This document shows, piece after piece, positions 1-8,199 of a stretch of DNA of 64,000 bases. Position 1 is the stretch's first letter, and the number at the start of each line of letters is the position of its first letter. The notes under the pieces are model-generated. The model saw nothing but the letters and a program-made list of their open reading frames with translations, made no database searches and was not told the origin of the DNA. The position numbers were made by a program, and so were the translations under genes. This stretch comes from an uncultured Pseudanabaenaceae cyanobacterium (GTDB lineage Bacteria > Cyanobacteriota > Cyanobacteriia > Pseudanabaenales > Pseudanabaenaceae): positions 86,397 through 150,396 of the forward strand of contig CALGKB010000005.1 of the NCBI GenBank assembly GCA_937927915.1, read 5' to 3'.

Positions 1-884
1 ACGCTGTTATTTTAGCCCATTATTACCAAAATAGCGATCTGCAGGACATTGCTGACTACATTGGCGACTCCCTAGGACTGGCACAGGCTGCTGCCCAAAC
101 TACTGCCGATGTGATCGTGTTTGTCGGTGTCCACTTTATGGCGGAGACGGCAAAAATTCTCAACCCCACTAAACAGGTGCTGCTGCCAGACCTCAATGCT
201 GGTTGCTCCCTGGCGGATAGTTGTCCCCCCGAGGAGTTTCTTAAATTTAAGCAAGCCCACCCTGACCACAAAGTCGTGTCCTATATCAACTGCTCGGCGG
301 CAATCAAGGCTATGAGCGATGTCATCTGCACCAGTGCCAACGCCGTCAAAATTGTCAACTCCTTTCCCCCTGACCAGCCCCTCATCTTTGCCCCCGATCG
401 GAATTTGGGTAGATATGTGGCACAACAGACGGGCAGAGATTTATTGCTATGGCAGGGCACCTGCATTGTGCATGAAATTTTTTCGGAACAGAAATTGGTA
501 GAACTGCGGGTCAAATATCCCCAGGCGGCGGTGATTGCCCATCCGGAATGTGAACCAACGGTGCTACGCCATGCGGACTTCATTGGTTCCACTACTGCCT
601 TGATCAAGTATGTCGCCCGCAGTGATGCCCCTGCCTTTATTGTGGTGACAGAACCGGGAGTGATTCACCAGATGCAGAAAATTGCCCCCGGCAAAACCTT
701 TATCCCTGCTCCCCCCAACAACAACTGCGCCTGCAATGAGTGCCCCTATATGCGCCTCAACACGTTGGAGAAACTCTACTACACCATGCGCGATCGGTCG
801 CCGGAAATCACCCTGGATGAATCCCTACGCCTAGCGGCATTAAAACCGATCCAACGGATGCTGGAATTATCTGCTAATTCTTAA
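1..884 (+). CDS. nadA: Quinolinate synthase NadA (5' end outside window)
   Basis: NadA condenses iminoaspartate with dihydroxyacetone phosphate to give quinolinate, a step of de novo NAD synthesis in the cytosol. The reading frame is open from base 3 to the stop at 882-884, so about 293 residues are visible and only a short N-terminal part is missing. The opening AHYYQ motif, the GCSLADSC segment, YINCSA, HPECEP and the C-terminal CACNECPYM region are typical of the family and include the cysteines expected to hold the 4Fe-4S cluster. The next gene follows after 26 bases on the same strand. The identification rests on motif recognition and is firm. Confidence 0.95.
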   Translation, partial: AVILAHYYQNSDLQDIADYIGDSLGLAQAAAQTTADVIVFVGVHFMAETAKILNPTKQVLLPDLNAGCSLADSCPPEEFLKFKQAHPDHKVVSYINCSAAIKAMSDVICTSANAVKIVNSFPPDQPLIFAPDRNLGRYVAQQTGRDLLLWQGTCIVHEIFSEQKLVELRVKYPQAAVIAHPECEPTVLRHADFIGSTTALIKYVARSDAPAFIVVTEPGVIHQMQKIAPGKTFIPAPPNNNCACNECPYMRLNTLEKLYYTMRDRSPEITLDESLRLAALKPIQRMLELSANS

Positions 885-910
885 AGAATGAAGGAAGTGG
901 GGGAGGAACT

Positions 911-1567
911 ATGAAAGTATTAGTTGTCGGGGCAACGGGTGCTACGGGACAGGCTGTCGTTCAGGAGTTACAATCTCGCCATATCCCTCTACGGGCATTA
1001 GTGCGCAATCCCTACAAGGCACAGGCAATCTGGGGTAACAGCGTGGAGATCGTGGCAGGCAATGTCCTCGATCGGTATTTACTGACAGAAGCGATCGGGG
1101 ATTGTACCCACATCATTTGCACCACCGGTGCACGTCCGAGTTTGAACATCTTTGGTCCCCTGCAGGTGGACTATCTGGGCACCAAAAATCTGGTCAAAGC
1201 GGCTCTGCAGCAGAAAATTGAACATTTGGTCTTAGTCTCTTCCCTGTTGACTTCCGTCTTTTTCCATCCCCTCAATCTCTTTTGGCTGGTCCTCTTTTGG
1301 AAGAAGCAGGCGGAGGAGTACATCAAAAAGAGCGGCATTACCTACACGATCGTGCGCCCTGGGGGTCTCACCAATACCCCGACTACTGACAATCTGGTTA
1401 TGGGTAGGGCAGATACCCTGTTTAGTGGCAGAATTCCCCGCGCGACTGTGGCACAGGTCTGTGTGGCAGCTCTCCTCTGTCCAGCGGCAAGGAATAAGAT
1501 TGTGGAGGTAGTCACCAGCCCCACTGCTCCCTATATCCCCATTCCTGAACTATTTGCCCAAGTCTGA
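911..1567 (+). CDS. Atypical SDR / NmrA-like NAD(P)-binding protein
   Basis: This 218-residue protein starts with the dinucleotide-binding motif VVGATGATGQ at residues 4-13 (GxxGxxG form), followed by the arginine pair of ALVRNP, which usually selects NADP. The fold and length fit the atypical short-chain dehydrogenases used in plants and cyanobacteria for complex assembly or reductase work. The YxxxK catalytic pair of classical SDRs is not obvious, so a substrate cannot be named. A strong ribosome site (GGAGGA) lies 5 bases before the ATG. It follows nadA closely and precedes a glycosyltransferase, but no shared pathway is evident. Confidence 0.8.
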   Translation: MKVLVVGATGATGQAVVQELQSRHIPLRALVRNPYKAQAIWGNSVEIVAGNVLDRYLLTEAIGDCTHIICTTGARPSLNIFGPLQVDYLGTKNLVKAALQQKIEHLVLVSSLLTSVFFHPLNLFWLVLFWKKQAEEYIKKSGITYTIVRPGGLTNTPTTDNLVMGRADTLFSGRIPRATVAQVCVAALLCPAARNKIVEVVTSPTAPYIPIPELFAQV

Positions 1568-1632
1568 GCTTGACCCCCATGCCCCCTGCCGCTAAGCTAC
1601 CCTATGGTGGCGTTTCCCTAGGGGAGTTGTTA

Positions 1633-2481
1633 ATGGATGTCAGCATTATTATCCCGACCCTCAACGGCGGTGAACTGCTCAGGCGCACCCTAGCAGCTAT
1701 CTATGGACAACAGACAGACAAAAAGTATGAGGTGATGATTATTGACTCCGGTTCTCGCCCTGACACCCTGGCAATTTTCCAGGAATTTCCCGTCCGCCTC
1801 CACCAAATTCCTAAACACACCTTTAATCACGGTGCTACGCGGGACCTCGGTGCTAGTATGACCACAGGGGAATTCCTGATCTTCATCAATCAGGATGCGG
1901 AGCCGGGCAACGACCAGTGGCTAGAGGGGATGATTGCTCCCTTTAGGGACCCCCAGGTGCTAGCTGTGCAAGGGGGCATTAGGGAACGGGAAGATATGGA
2001 GCGCTTTTTCTGGGATTCCTGCGGGGAGCGCTTTTATTTTACTTCGGAGTCGAAGAACTGGATCAAACGTTACCACAATATGGGCTTCTCCACGGTCAAT
2101 TGTGCTATCCGTCGTTCCGTGTGGGAGAAATACCCCTTTGGGCATATCGATATTTCGGAAGATAAGGCATTCCAGCGCCGTATTCATCACCAGGGGCATG
2201 AAATTGTCTATAGTGAGGCTTTTGTCTATCACACCCACAATTACAATTTTCGGCAAATTTGGCGTCGATGCCAGGATGAGGGCTACGGCTGGCGTTTAGT
2301 GGGGGAAAACTACACCCTGGGACAGGCAATCCGCGATACTTTTATCCTCAAAAACTACAAAATTCTCTGGCAGGGTATCCGCGAGGGTAAGGTCAAACAA
2401 TTTTCCGAAATAATTTATCCCTTTATGCGTCCTACGTGGGTTTATATTGGCAATCACTTCAATCGCGGGTTGGTGAAATGA
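1633..2481 (+). CDS. Family 2 glycosyltransferase
   Basis: The protein begins MDVSIIIPTLNGGELL, the standard start of a GT-A fold family 2 transferase, and carries the DSGS and NQDAEPG segments that correspond to nucleotide-sugar and metal binding (the DxD-like site). An upstream in-frame start at 1570 would add 21 residues with no family match, and GGGGAG sits just before 1633, so the later ATG is preferred. The overall look resembles rhamnosyltransferases that act on surface polysaccharide, but the sugar cannot be told. The stop overlaps the trpD start (ATGA), which suggests translational coupling. Confidence 0.85.
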   Translation: MDVSIIIPTLNGGELLRRTLAAIYGQQTDKKYEVMIIDSGSRPDTLAIFQEFPVRLHQIPKHTFNHGATRDLGASMTTGEFLIFINQDAEPGNDQWLEGMIAPFRDPQVLAVQGGIREREDMERFFWDSCGERFYFTSESKNWIKRYHNMGFSTVNCAIRRSVWEKYPFGHIDISEDKAFQRRIHHQGHEIVYSEAFVYHTHNYNFRQIWRRCQDEGYGWRLVGENYTLGQAIRDTFILKNYKILWQGIREGKVKQFSEIIYPFMRPTWVYIGNHFNRGLVK

Positions 2482-3500
2482 ATTGGACGGATTTACTCAA
2501 ACAGTTGCTCGATCGGCAATCCCTCACCCCAGAACAAGCCCGATCGTTGATGACTGGCTGGCTAGAGGGGGCGATTCTGCCGGAGGTGTCGGGGGCAATC
2601 CTGGTGGCATTGCAGATGAAGGGTATCACGGGGGCGGAATTGGCGGCAATGGCAACTGTGCTGCGGGAGATGGCAACTCCTGTCCCCAAGCTCAACCAAG
2701 AAGTGCTCCTAGATACCTGTGGCACGGGCGGTGATGGCAAACATACTTTTAATATCTCGACAGCAGTAGCCTTTGTGGTGGCAGCAGCGGGTATCCCTGT
2801 GGCGAAACACGGCAATCGATCGGTATCCAGTCGATCGGGTTCGGCGGATGTCCTGGAAGCCCTGGGAATTAACTTAAATGCTCCCTTGGCACAAATGCAA
2901 GCTGCCCTGGAGACGGTGGGAGTGACTTTCCTGTTTGCGCCCCATTGGCATCCGGCGATGAAGGCTGTGGCGCCCCTACGCAAAAATCTGGGTATCCGCA
3001 CTGTGTTTAATTTGTTGGGTCCTTTGGTCAACCCCTATCGCCCTACTGCCCAAGTTATGGGAGTCTATGCCGCCCCTTTGCTGCACCCTGTGGCTGAAGC
3101 CCTGGGGATTTTGGGACTGCAACAGGCTTATGTCCTGCATAGCCGCGAAGGTTTAGATGAAGTGGGGTTAGGGGACATCACTGATCTCGTCCATCTACAC
3201 CAAGGAAAGACCACCAATCTGGAACTTGACCCCCGCACTGTCGATATTCCTCCCACTCCCCTGACTGCCCTCCTGGGAGGTGATGTAGCAGTAAATTCTG
3301 TTATCCTCACCCAAGTCCTGCAGGGCAAAGGGACAGCTGCCCAAACCCAATGCGTCGCTCTTAACAGCGCCCTCGCTCTTACTCTGGCAGGTCAATACCC
3401 TACCTGGCAAGCTGCCTACCCCCGCGCCCTGGAAATTATCCGCTCGGGTGCCCCCTGGGATAAACTCATGGACCTCCGCCAGTTCCTCGCCCATCCTTAA
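2478..3500 (+). CDS. trpD: Anthranilate phosphoribosyltransferase
   Basis: TrpD transfers the phosphoribosyl group of PRPP to anthranilate in tryptophan synthesis. The sequence shows the PRPP-binding GTGGD motif (near residue 80), the KHGNRS segment with the following SSRSGSADVLEALG, and the conserved NLLGPLVNP region. At 340 residues it has the full family length. The start at 2478 overlaps the stop of the glycosyltransferase by four bases; an upstream start at 2436 would extend into that gene and is unlikely. No other trp gene is nearby, which fits the scattered trp genes of cyanobacteria. Confidence 0.95.
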   Translation: MNWTDLLKQLLDRQSLTPEQARSLMTGWLEGAILPEVSGAILVALQMKGITGAELAAMATVLREMATPVPKLNQEVLLDTCGTGGDGKHTFNISTAVAFVVAAAGIPVAKHGNRSVSSRSGSADVLEALGINLNAPLAQMQAALETVGVTFLFAPHWHPAMKAVAPLRKNLGIRTVFNLLGPLVNPYRPTAQVMGVYAAPLLHPVAEALGILGLQQAYVLHSREGLDEVGLGDITDLVHLHQGKTTNLELDPRTVDIPPTPLTALLGGDVAVNSVILTQVLQGKGTAAQTQCVALNSALALTLAGQYPTWQAAYPRALEIIRSGAPWDKLMDLRQFLAHP

Positions 3501-3505
3501 ATTTG

Positions 3506-3535
3506 TTGCAAATCAGAATTATTCTGAGTTATAAT
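3506..3535 (+). promoter_or_regulatory. dps promoter with Fur/PerR-type operator
   Basis: A -35 box TTGCAA (3506-3511) and a consensus -10 box TATAAT (3530-3535) are 18 bases apart. The spacer contains a perfect 7-1-7 palindrome, TCAGAATTATTCTGA (3513-3527). Its core AAT-T-ATT and its 7-1-7 geometry are those of Fur-family operators (Fur, PerR, Zur). A repressor bound there would block the polymerase, so iron or peroxide control of the downstream dps gene is inferred. Confidence 0.7.
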
Positions 3536-3559
3536 CAACACAGGATTGAGGAAGCGCCC

Positions 3560-4018
3560 ATGCAGGAAGTGATCAAGAGTTTGCAGCGTCAGCAGGCGAA
3601 TGCCTTGGTTTTGTATTTGAATTACAAGAAGTACCACTGGTTGAGCTATGGTCCTTTGTTTCGAGACCTACATCTGTTGTTTGAGGAGCACGGTGGTCAG
3701 GTATTGGCAACGATCGATGAATTGGCAGAACGCAGTTTAGTGGTGGGGGGAGCGCCTGTAGCTGATCCCGACCAGTACCTTAAAGTTGCCACAGTCAAGC
3801 CTTCTAGCGGCACGTTGACTCTGAAGGGGATGGTAGAAGAAGCGATTGCCAATCACGATCGGGTCATTGATGAGTTGCACCAGGACGCAGAGATGGCGAG
3901 CAAGGGGAACGACATCGGTACGGCAGACCTGTTTACCCGCATTGTGCAGGTACATCAAAAACAGCGGTGGTTTCTGCGGGAAATTCTGCGCCAAGGGGAC
4001 GGTTTGGTGACTAGCTAG
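3560..4018 (+). CDS. dps: Dps-family ferritin-like DNA-binding protein
   Basis: Dps proteins form 12-subunit shells that oxidise and store iron using peroxide and so protect DNA. The 152-residue product shows the ferroxidase signature: His in KYHWLSYG near residue 24, then FRDLHLLFEEHG and TIDELAERSLVVGG, which supply the ligands from the neighbouring subunit. The start at 3560 gives the usual N-terminus; the in-frame upstream start at 3503 lies on top of the -35 box and is rejected. It is a single gene behind its own strong promoter with a Fur/PerR-like palindrome, in keeping with stress control. Confidence 0.92.
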   Translation: MQEVIKSLQRQQANALVLYLNYKKYHWLSYGPLFRDLHLLFEEHGGQVLATIDELAERSLVVGGAPVADPDQYLKVATVKPSSGTLTLKGMVEEAIANHDRVIDELHQDAEMASKGNDIGTADLFTRIVQVHQKQRWFLREILRQGDGLVTS

Positions 4019-4047
4019 GACGTAGGGAGGGCAACGGCTATCGCAGC

Positions 4048-4344
4048 ATGGTCCCGATGGTGATACTACTCAATCTTGCCCTTAGTGGCGTGTTGGGGTG
4101 GTTGACCTGGCACTGCTGGCGGTGGTATGGGGGGACAAGGCGGGCTAGCCGCACCCTCGATCGTTGGCATCGTCAACTGTCCATCCATTTTCCCCTGTTC
4201 ACCCTCAAGCAGCAGCGCAATCGTCTCTATCTTTACCAGTGGCAGCAGACCTACCGCCAAGCAGAGCGGTTGTACAAATGGGGGACTTTCCTACTATCAT
4301 TAAAGAGGCGATGGCAGGGAAGACATGGCAAAAGGCGTCGGTAA
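4048..4344 (+). CDS. Small membrane-anchored basic protein of unknown function
   Basis: This 98-residue protein has one hydrophobic helix near the N-terminus (residues 4-24) and a strongly basic remainder ending in RHGKRRR. I do not recognise a family. It starts 29 bases after dps and its end overlaps the start of the following YtxH gene by 20 bases in another frame, which argues that both are real and coupled. Role unknown. Confidence 0.6.
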   Translation: MVPMVILLNLALSGVLGWLTWHCWRWYGGTRRASRTLDRWHRQLSIHFPLFTLKQQRNRLYLYQWQQTYRQAERLYKWGTFLLSLKRRWQGRHGKRRR

Positions 4345-4624
4345 GTTTTTGGGGGGTATGGTGATCGGCACAGCGATCGGTGTGGTCACCGGTATTTTGA
4401 TTGCCCCCCGATCGGGGAAAGACACCCGCAGTTTAATTAAGAAGTCCGCCAAACAGATTCCCCTCCTAGCAGAAAAAGCCTGGGAAGAGACCCTAGAAAG
4501 GCTACAGGAAGCGATCATTGCCGGGCGGGAAGCCAGCCAGAGACTCTACGAAATGAAAGAAGACATTGCTACTGTAGAAACCAGCGCCCGCTCAGAAGGG
4601 GAAAGACGTTCTCTTTTTGAATAG
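4325..4624 (+). CDS. YtxH-domain protein
   Basis: The 99-residue product opens with a glycine-rich membrane segment (GKFLGGMVIGTAIGVVTGILIAP) followed by the RSGKDTR motif and an amphipathic, charged helix. This is the layout of the YtxH domain (general stress, gas-vesicle-like family). It is probably a membrane-bound protein with a cytoplasmic coiled tail. It overlaps the upstream small gene by 20 bases and is followed after 3 bases by the exonuclease gene, so the three probably share a transcript. Confidence 0.8.
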   Translation: MAKGVGKFLGGMVIGTAIGVVTGILIAPRSGKDTRSLIKKSAKQIPLLAEKAWEETLERLQEAIIAGREASQRLYEMKEDIATVETSARSEGERRSLFE

Positions 4625-4627
4625 ACT

Positions 4628-5257
4628 ATGACGACCGACATCAGCATCTTTCACAATGACTTACCCAGTGAGGTACTGCAAAGCTACCTGCAAAGTCCCC
4701 TTTTGGCGGTGGACACAGAAACAATGGGGTTAATACCAAGGCGCGATCGGTTGTGTTTGGTGCAGATGTGCGATGTGGAGGGGCAGATTAGTTTAGTGAA
4801 ACTCGATCGGGGTGTGCGGTCAGCCCCCAATTTAAAACAACTGCTGGAAGCAGAGAATGTCCTAAAACTGTTTCACTATGCCAGGTTTGATATTGGTGCC
4901 CTCAAGTATCATTTAGGCATTGAGACCAAGCCCTTCTTTTGTACCAAAATTGCCAGCAAGTTAGCCCGTACCTACTCCCAAAAACACGGTTTGAAGGAAC
5001 TGGTGCGGGAGTTAGAAAAGGTGGAGTTAGACAAGACAGAGCAAAGTTCTGATTGGGGCAATCCCTACTACTTGTCGGAGGAACAACTTGCCTATGCCGC
5101 CAATGATGTGCGCTATCTAATCAGCATCTATCACAAACTAGTAGAAATGCTCAAGCGGGAGGAGCGTTACGAATTTGCCCTCGCCTGCTGTCAGTTTCTC
5201 CCCACTCTAGTTGACCTGGATTTACTTGGTTACGAAGATATTTTTTCCCATCAGTAA
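4628..5257 (+). CDS. RNase D-like 3'-5' exonuclease
   Basis: A DEDD-superfamily 3'-5' exonuclease of 209 residues. Visible catalytic motifs are the DTE of VDTETMGL (Exo I), the Asp of HYARFDIGAL (Exo II) and YAANDVRYL (Exo III, DEDDy type). It lacks the C-terminal HRDC domains of full RNase D, so it is the short cyanobacterial form, whose substrate (tRNA or other RNA ends) is not shown by the sequence. Its stop overlaps the ATG of the permease gene by one base. Confidence 0.9.
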   Translation: MTTDISIFHNDLPSEVLQSYLQSPLLAVDTETMGLIPRRDRLCLVQMCDVEGQISLVKLDRGVRSAPNLKQLLEAENVLKLFHYARFDIGALKYHLGIETKPFFCTKIASKLARTYSQKHGLKELVRELEKVELDKTEQSSDWGNPYYLSEEQLAYAANDVRYLISIYHKLVEMLKREERYEFALACCQFLPTLVDLDLLGYEDIFSHQ

Positions 5258-6288
5258 TGGTCTTTTTGTCCGATCGGTGGCGTTCCTTAATCAAGTATTG
5301 TCTGCTTCGTTTGCTGTTAGCCCCAGTGATGGTTTTACTGGTAGCCACGATCGTGTTTGTTCTGATGCGTTTAGCTCCTGGGGACCCTATTGACGCCATT
5401 GTGGGAACCCGTGCCCCTGCAGCAGTGAAAGCAAACTTGCGGCAACAACTGGGTTTAGAGGGGTCTTTAGCACAACAATACTGGCGTTACATGGGGGGAC
5501 TGTTGCGGTTTGATTTGGGCAAATCCCTCTCCACCAGAGGGGAATCTGTAGGGAAAATTATTGGTGATTTTTTCCCCGCCACTGCAGAATTAGCCATCTA
5601 TAGCACGATCGTTGCCCTTGCCCTTGGTATTAGTTTAGGGATTGTCACAGCTACGAGACCGGGATGGGAATTGCCAGGTAGACTGTTTAGTATCATCACC
5701 TATGCCTTGCCCCTGTTTTGGGTGGGTATGGTATTGCAATTGCTGTTTTCTGTGCAACTGGGGTGGTTTCCCCTAGGGGGCAGACTGCCGACCACTCTGC
5801 AGATAGGTAAAACAATCACCGGTCTGTACACGATCGATAGTCTCTTACAGGGCAATCTTTCTCTCTTCTTTATCAGTTTGCATCATTTAGTCTTACCGTC
5901 TTGCACCTTGGGGTTAGTTTTAAGTGGTATTTTTGAACGCATTATGCGGGTTAATTTACAGGAGGCGCTCCAGAGTGACCATGTGGAAGCTGCCAGAGCC
6001 AGGGGCATTCCCGAAAGGCGGATTTTATGGAGTCATGGTATTCGCAACGCCTTGATTCCCGTTGTCACAGTTTTTGGTCTCACCTTTGCCGCTTTGTTGG
6101 GGGGAGCAGTGATGACAGAGGTGACTTTCTCTTGGCCAGGTCTTGCCAATCGTCTCTACAGCGCTATTCTAGGCAGGGATTACTCCGTTGTGCAGGGTAT
6201 TGTTGTCTTTTTTGCCGTCCTTGCCACCCTCGTCAGTATTGTGATTGATTTGATCAACGCCCTCCTCGACCCCCGTATTCGCTATTAA
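5257..6288 (+). CDS. ABC transporter permease, DppB/OppB family
   Basis: A 343-residue inner-membrane permease of the peptide/nickel transporter type. It has an N-terminal helix, the RLAPGDPID motif after it, several further membrane segments, and the EAARARGIPERRI cytoplasmic loop (EAA motif) that docks on the ATPase. Neither a binding protein nor an ATPase gene is adjacent, so the partners are encoded elsewhere; such orphan permease genes are usual in cyanobacteria. The substrate cannot be read from the sequence. The stop meets that of the next gene, which is on the opposite strand. Confidence 0.9.
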   Translation: MVFLSDRWRSLIKYCLLRLLLAPVMVLLVATIVFVLMRLAPGDPIDAIVGTRAPAAVKANLRQQLGLEGSLAQQYWRYMGGLLRFDLGKSLSTRGESVGKIIGDFFPATAELAIYSTIVALALGISLGIVTATRPGWELPGRLFSIITYALPLFWVGMVLQLLFSVQLGWFPLGGRLPTTLQIGKTITGLYTIDSLLQGNLSLFFISLHHLVLPSCTLGLVLSGIFERIMRVNLQEALQSDHVEAARARGIPERRILWSHGIRNALIPVVTVFGLTFAALLGGAVMTEVTFSWPGLANRLYSAILGRDYSVVQGIVVFFAVLATLVSIVIDLINALLDPRIRY

Positions 6289-6482
6289 CGGTCTTCCTTG
6301 AAAAAGATGACCCAACCAAGATAGATAATGGCAGCCACGATCGCCAACAGGGCTAGTCCTGGTCCTAATTGAAACCGCAGCCAAAAGAGGAATCGCCGCA
6401 CCCCCCCCAGCAACCACAGAATGATGACCACTGCCCCCACGATCGTAGCAATACCCCAAAGCAGCTGTACGCTTTTGTTCAT
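6285..6482 (-). CDS. Small two-helix membrane protein
   Basis: The 65-residue product has two hydrophobic segments (about residues 5-25 and 40-58) and a charged C-terminus. The ATG at 6482 has a good ribosome site (GGGAG) upstream and is preferred over a start five codons earlier. No family is recognised. It lies 40 bases downstream of the CNNM/CorC gene on the same strand and may be cotranscribed with it. Its stop overlaps that of the convergent permease gene. Confidence 0.6.
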   Translation of the reverse strand: MNKSVQLLWGIATIVGAVVIILWLLGGVRRFLFWLRFQLGPGLALLAIVAAIIYLGWVIFFKEDR

Positions 6483-6522
6483 AATTGCTCCCTGCACTCT
6501 AGGGAAAATTTTAGCAGCAATA

Positions 6523-7809
6523 CTACTCCTGGGAGTTCTCTAGGGAAGAGATACGCACCCGATCGATGCGGGGTCCATCAGTGGAAGCGACGGTAATTTC
6601 TAAGTTATCAAAGATGAATTGTTCCCCGGGGCTGGGAATTTTTTGCAGGTGAAACAGGACAAAGCCCCCCAAAGTTTGATAGTCCTCATGGAGGGGGAGA
6701 TTTAAGCCGAGGGACTCATTTACTTCCTCAACACTCATCTGTGCCTGCACCAAAAAAGTACGTTCATCGATGACAGTAATCCCAGGCACTGCCTCATTGG
6801 GCGGTTCATGATCATCGCCGAGGATTTCCCTAATAATATCAGTCATAGTCAACAAACCCGCTGTGCCGCCATACTCATCTACTACCATCACCATTTGTTG
6901 ATGGGAGCGTTGCATTTGGGGCAGCAATTCTGCCAGATAAATATCCTCCGAGACAAAGCGTACAGGGCGAATGTAGGGGGCAATGGGCTGGTCGAGGTTG
7001 TAGTTTTCCCCTGGCAATTTAGCACTGATTTCTTTCAGGTCCACAATACCCCGAATATCATCTAGGGATTCCCCCGCCACAGGATAACGGCGATGGTGGC
7101 TGCGGGCAACAGCATTAAATAGATCGCGCAGAGTAGCGGTCACTTCCAGGTAGTCAATACTAGTGCGGGGACGCATCACTTCTCCTGCCGTAATATCGCT
7201 GAACTCAAACACATTTTTGAGTAGCTGTCTCTCTTCCGTCTCTAAGCCACTGGACTCGGAGGAAGTAGTAATTATGCGCTGTAATTCTTCGGCGCTGACA
7301 GCACTATACCAGGACTTGGGGCTATATTCCATGCCCAACAGCCGTAGCAACAAACGCGTAGACTGACTCAACAGCCAGAGCAATGGACTCACCAGTTCCA
7401 TCACGATTTCACTAGGGCGGGCTAACACCAATGCCAGTTTTTCACTGTGGGCAAGGGCAATGGATTTTGGGACTAATTCCCCCAACACTATTTGCAAATA
7501 GACAATCAAGCCCAGACTTATGGTTGGCGCTAATACCACTACCCATTCCTTTGACCCCAACCACTGGGAGACTTGATTAGTTAAACTTTCTTTGCCCACC
7601 CACCCCAAAGTCACACTGGCTAAAGTAATGCCAATCTGAGTAGCAGAGAGAAACCGATCGATTTGTCTTTGCAATCGCTGCACAACCAGGGCAGCACTAG
7701 ACCCCTCATCCACTAACTGGTGCACACGGGAACGGCGGAGGGAAACAACGGCAAATTCCGCAATGACAAACAGAGCATTTACTAACAGCAGGGGAATGAT
7801 AAAAGTCAA
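6523..7809 (-). CDS. CNNM/CorC (hemolysin C) family membrane protein
   Basis: A 428-residue protein with a DUF21 membrane domain (residues about 1-180, including AEFAVVSLRRSRV), a pair of CBS domains (about 200-320, starting MRPRTSIDYL) and a C-terminal CorC_HlyC domain ending in GPRIDRVRI. Family members bind magnesium or ATP and are linked to magnesium and cobalt efflux; the name hemolysin is historical. The reading frame opens with a TTG codon, which is the only start that leaves the normal N-terminus, so the start is a little uncertain. Confidence 0.9.
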   Translation of the reverse strand: MTFIIPLLLVNALFVIAEFAVVSLRRSRVHQLVDEGSSAALVVQRLQRQIDRFLSATQIGITLASVTLGWVGKESLTNQVSQWLGSKEWVVVLAPTISLGLIVYLQIVLGELVPKSIALAHSEKLALVLARPSEIVMELVSPLLWLLSQSTRLLLRLLGMEYSPKSWYSAVSAEELQRIITTSSESSGLETEERQLLKNVFEFSDITAGEVMRPRTSIDYLEVTATLRDLFNAVARSHHRRYPVAGESLDDIRGIVDLKEISAKLPGENYNLDQPIAPYIRPVRFVSEDIYLAELLPQMQRSHQQMVMVVDEYGGTAGLLTMTDIIREILGDDHEPPNEAVPGITVIDERTFLVQAQMSVEEVNESLGLNLPLHEDYQTLGGFVLFHLQKIPSPGEQFIFDNLEITVASTDGPRIDRVRISSLENSQE

Positions 7810-7859
7810 GCAGCGTTGATGTCACCCTTAAGCGCCAAGGTAGTAAGATTCTACCACAC

Positions 7860-8087
7860 CTAAACGACAGCAACTTTAGGGGGCACAGAATTGACCTTGC
7901 GGGGCTTGTTGTAGTTTTGGGGACGCAGGACACGCCGATCGGAGGGATTGGGATTAACCTGTTTAATTGCCCGTCTGCCTAAGATAAAGCCCACTAGCGC
8001 CGAACTGCACCCCACAATCAGCATTAAGAGGAACAGAATGCTGTAAAAGTCAAAACCCTTGCTTTTGGGGGAACGGGACTTGGGCAT
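7860..8087 (-). CDS. Small single-helix membrane protein
   Basis: A 75-residue product with a basic N-terminus (MPKSRSPKSKG), one hydrophobic helix at about residues 14-37 ending in GFILGRRA, and a polar basic tail. Conserved-looking but of no family I recognise. It lies 50 bases upstream of the CNNM/CorC gene on the same strand. Confidence 0.55.
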   Translation of the reverse strand: MPKSRSPKSKGFDFYSILFLLMLIVGCSSALVGFILGRRAIKQVNPNPSDRRVLRPQNYNKPRKVNSVPPKVAVV

Positions 8088-8113
8088 AGGTTTCCATTAC
8101 ACTTTGATTAGCA

Positions 8114-8119
8114 TATAAT
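8114..8119 (+). promoter_or_regulatory. -10 box of tRNA-Ile gene
   Basis: A consensus TATAAT lies 8 bases before the tRNA acceptor stem; the -35 region (TTTCCA at 8091-8096) is weak. It is the evident promoter of the tRNA gene. Confidence 0.5.
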
Positions 8120-8127
8120 GAAACTGC

Positions 8128-8199
8128 CCAGGGTTGGCTGACAGGTAAAGCAAACGACTCATAATCGTTGATATGTGGGTTCGATTCCCACACCCTGGA
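8128..8199 (+). tRNA. tRNA-Ile2 (anticodon CAU)
   Basis: The cloverleaf is complete: acceptor CCAGGGT (8128-8134) with ACCCTGG (8192-8198), D arm GCT/AGC, anticodon stem AACGA/TCGTT with loop CTCATAA (anticodon CAT, 8160-8162), T stem GTGGG/CCCAC with loop TTCGATT, discriminator A, and no encoded CCA. The TGGCTGA and GGTAAAGC stretches resemble plastid trnI-CAU, so it is called the lysidine-modified isoleucine tRNA rather than elongator Met; it lacks the initiator features. The 3' half overlaps the antisense end of tlyA. Confidence 0.88.
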
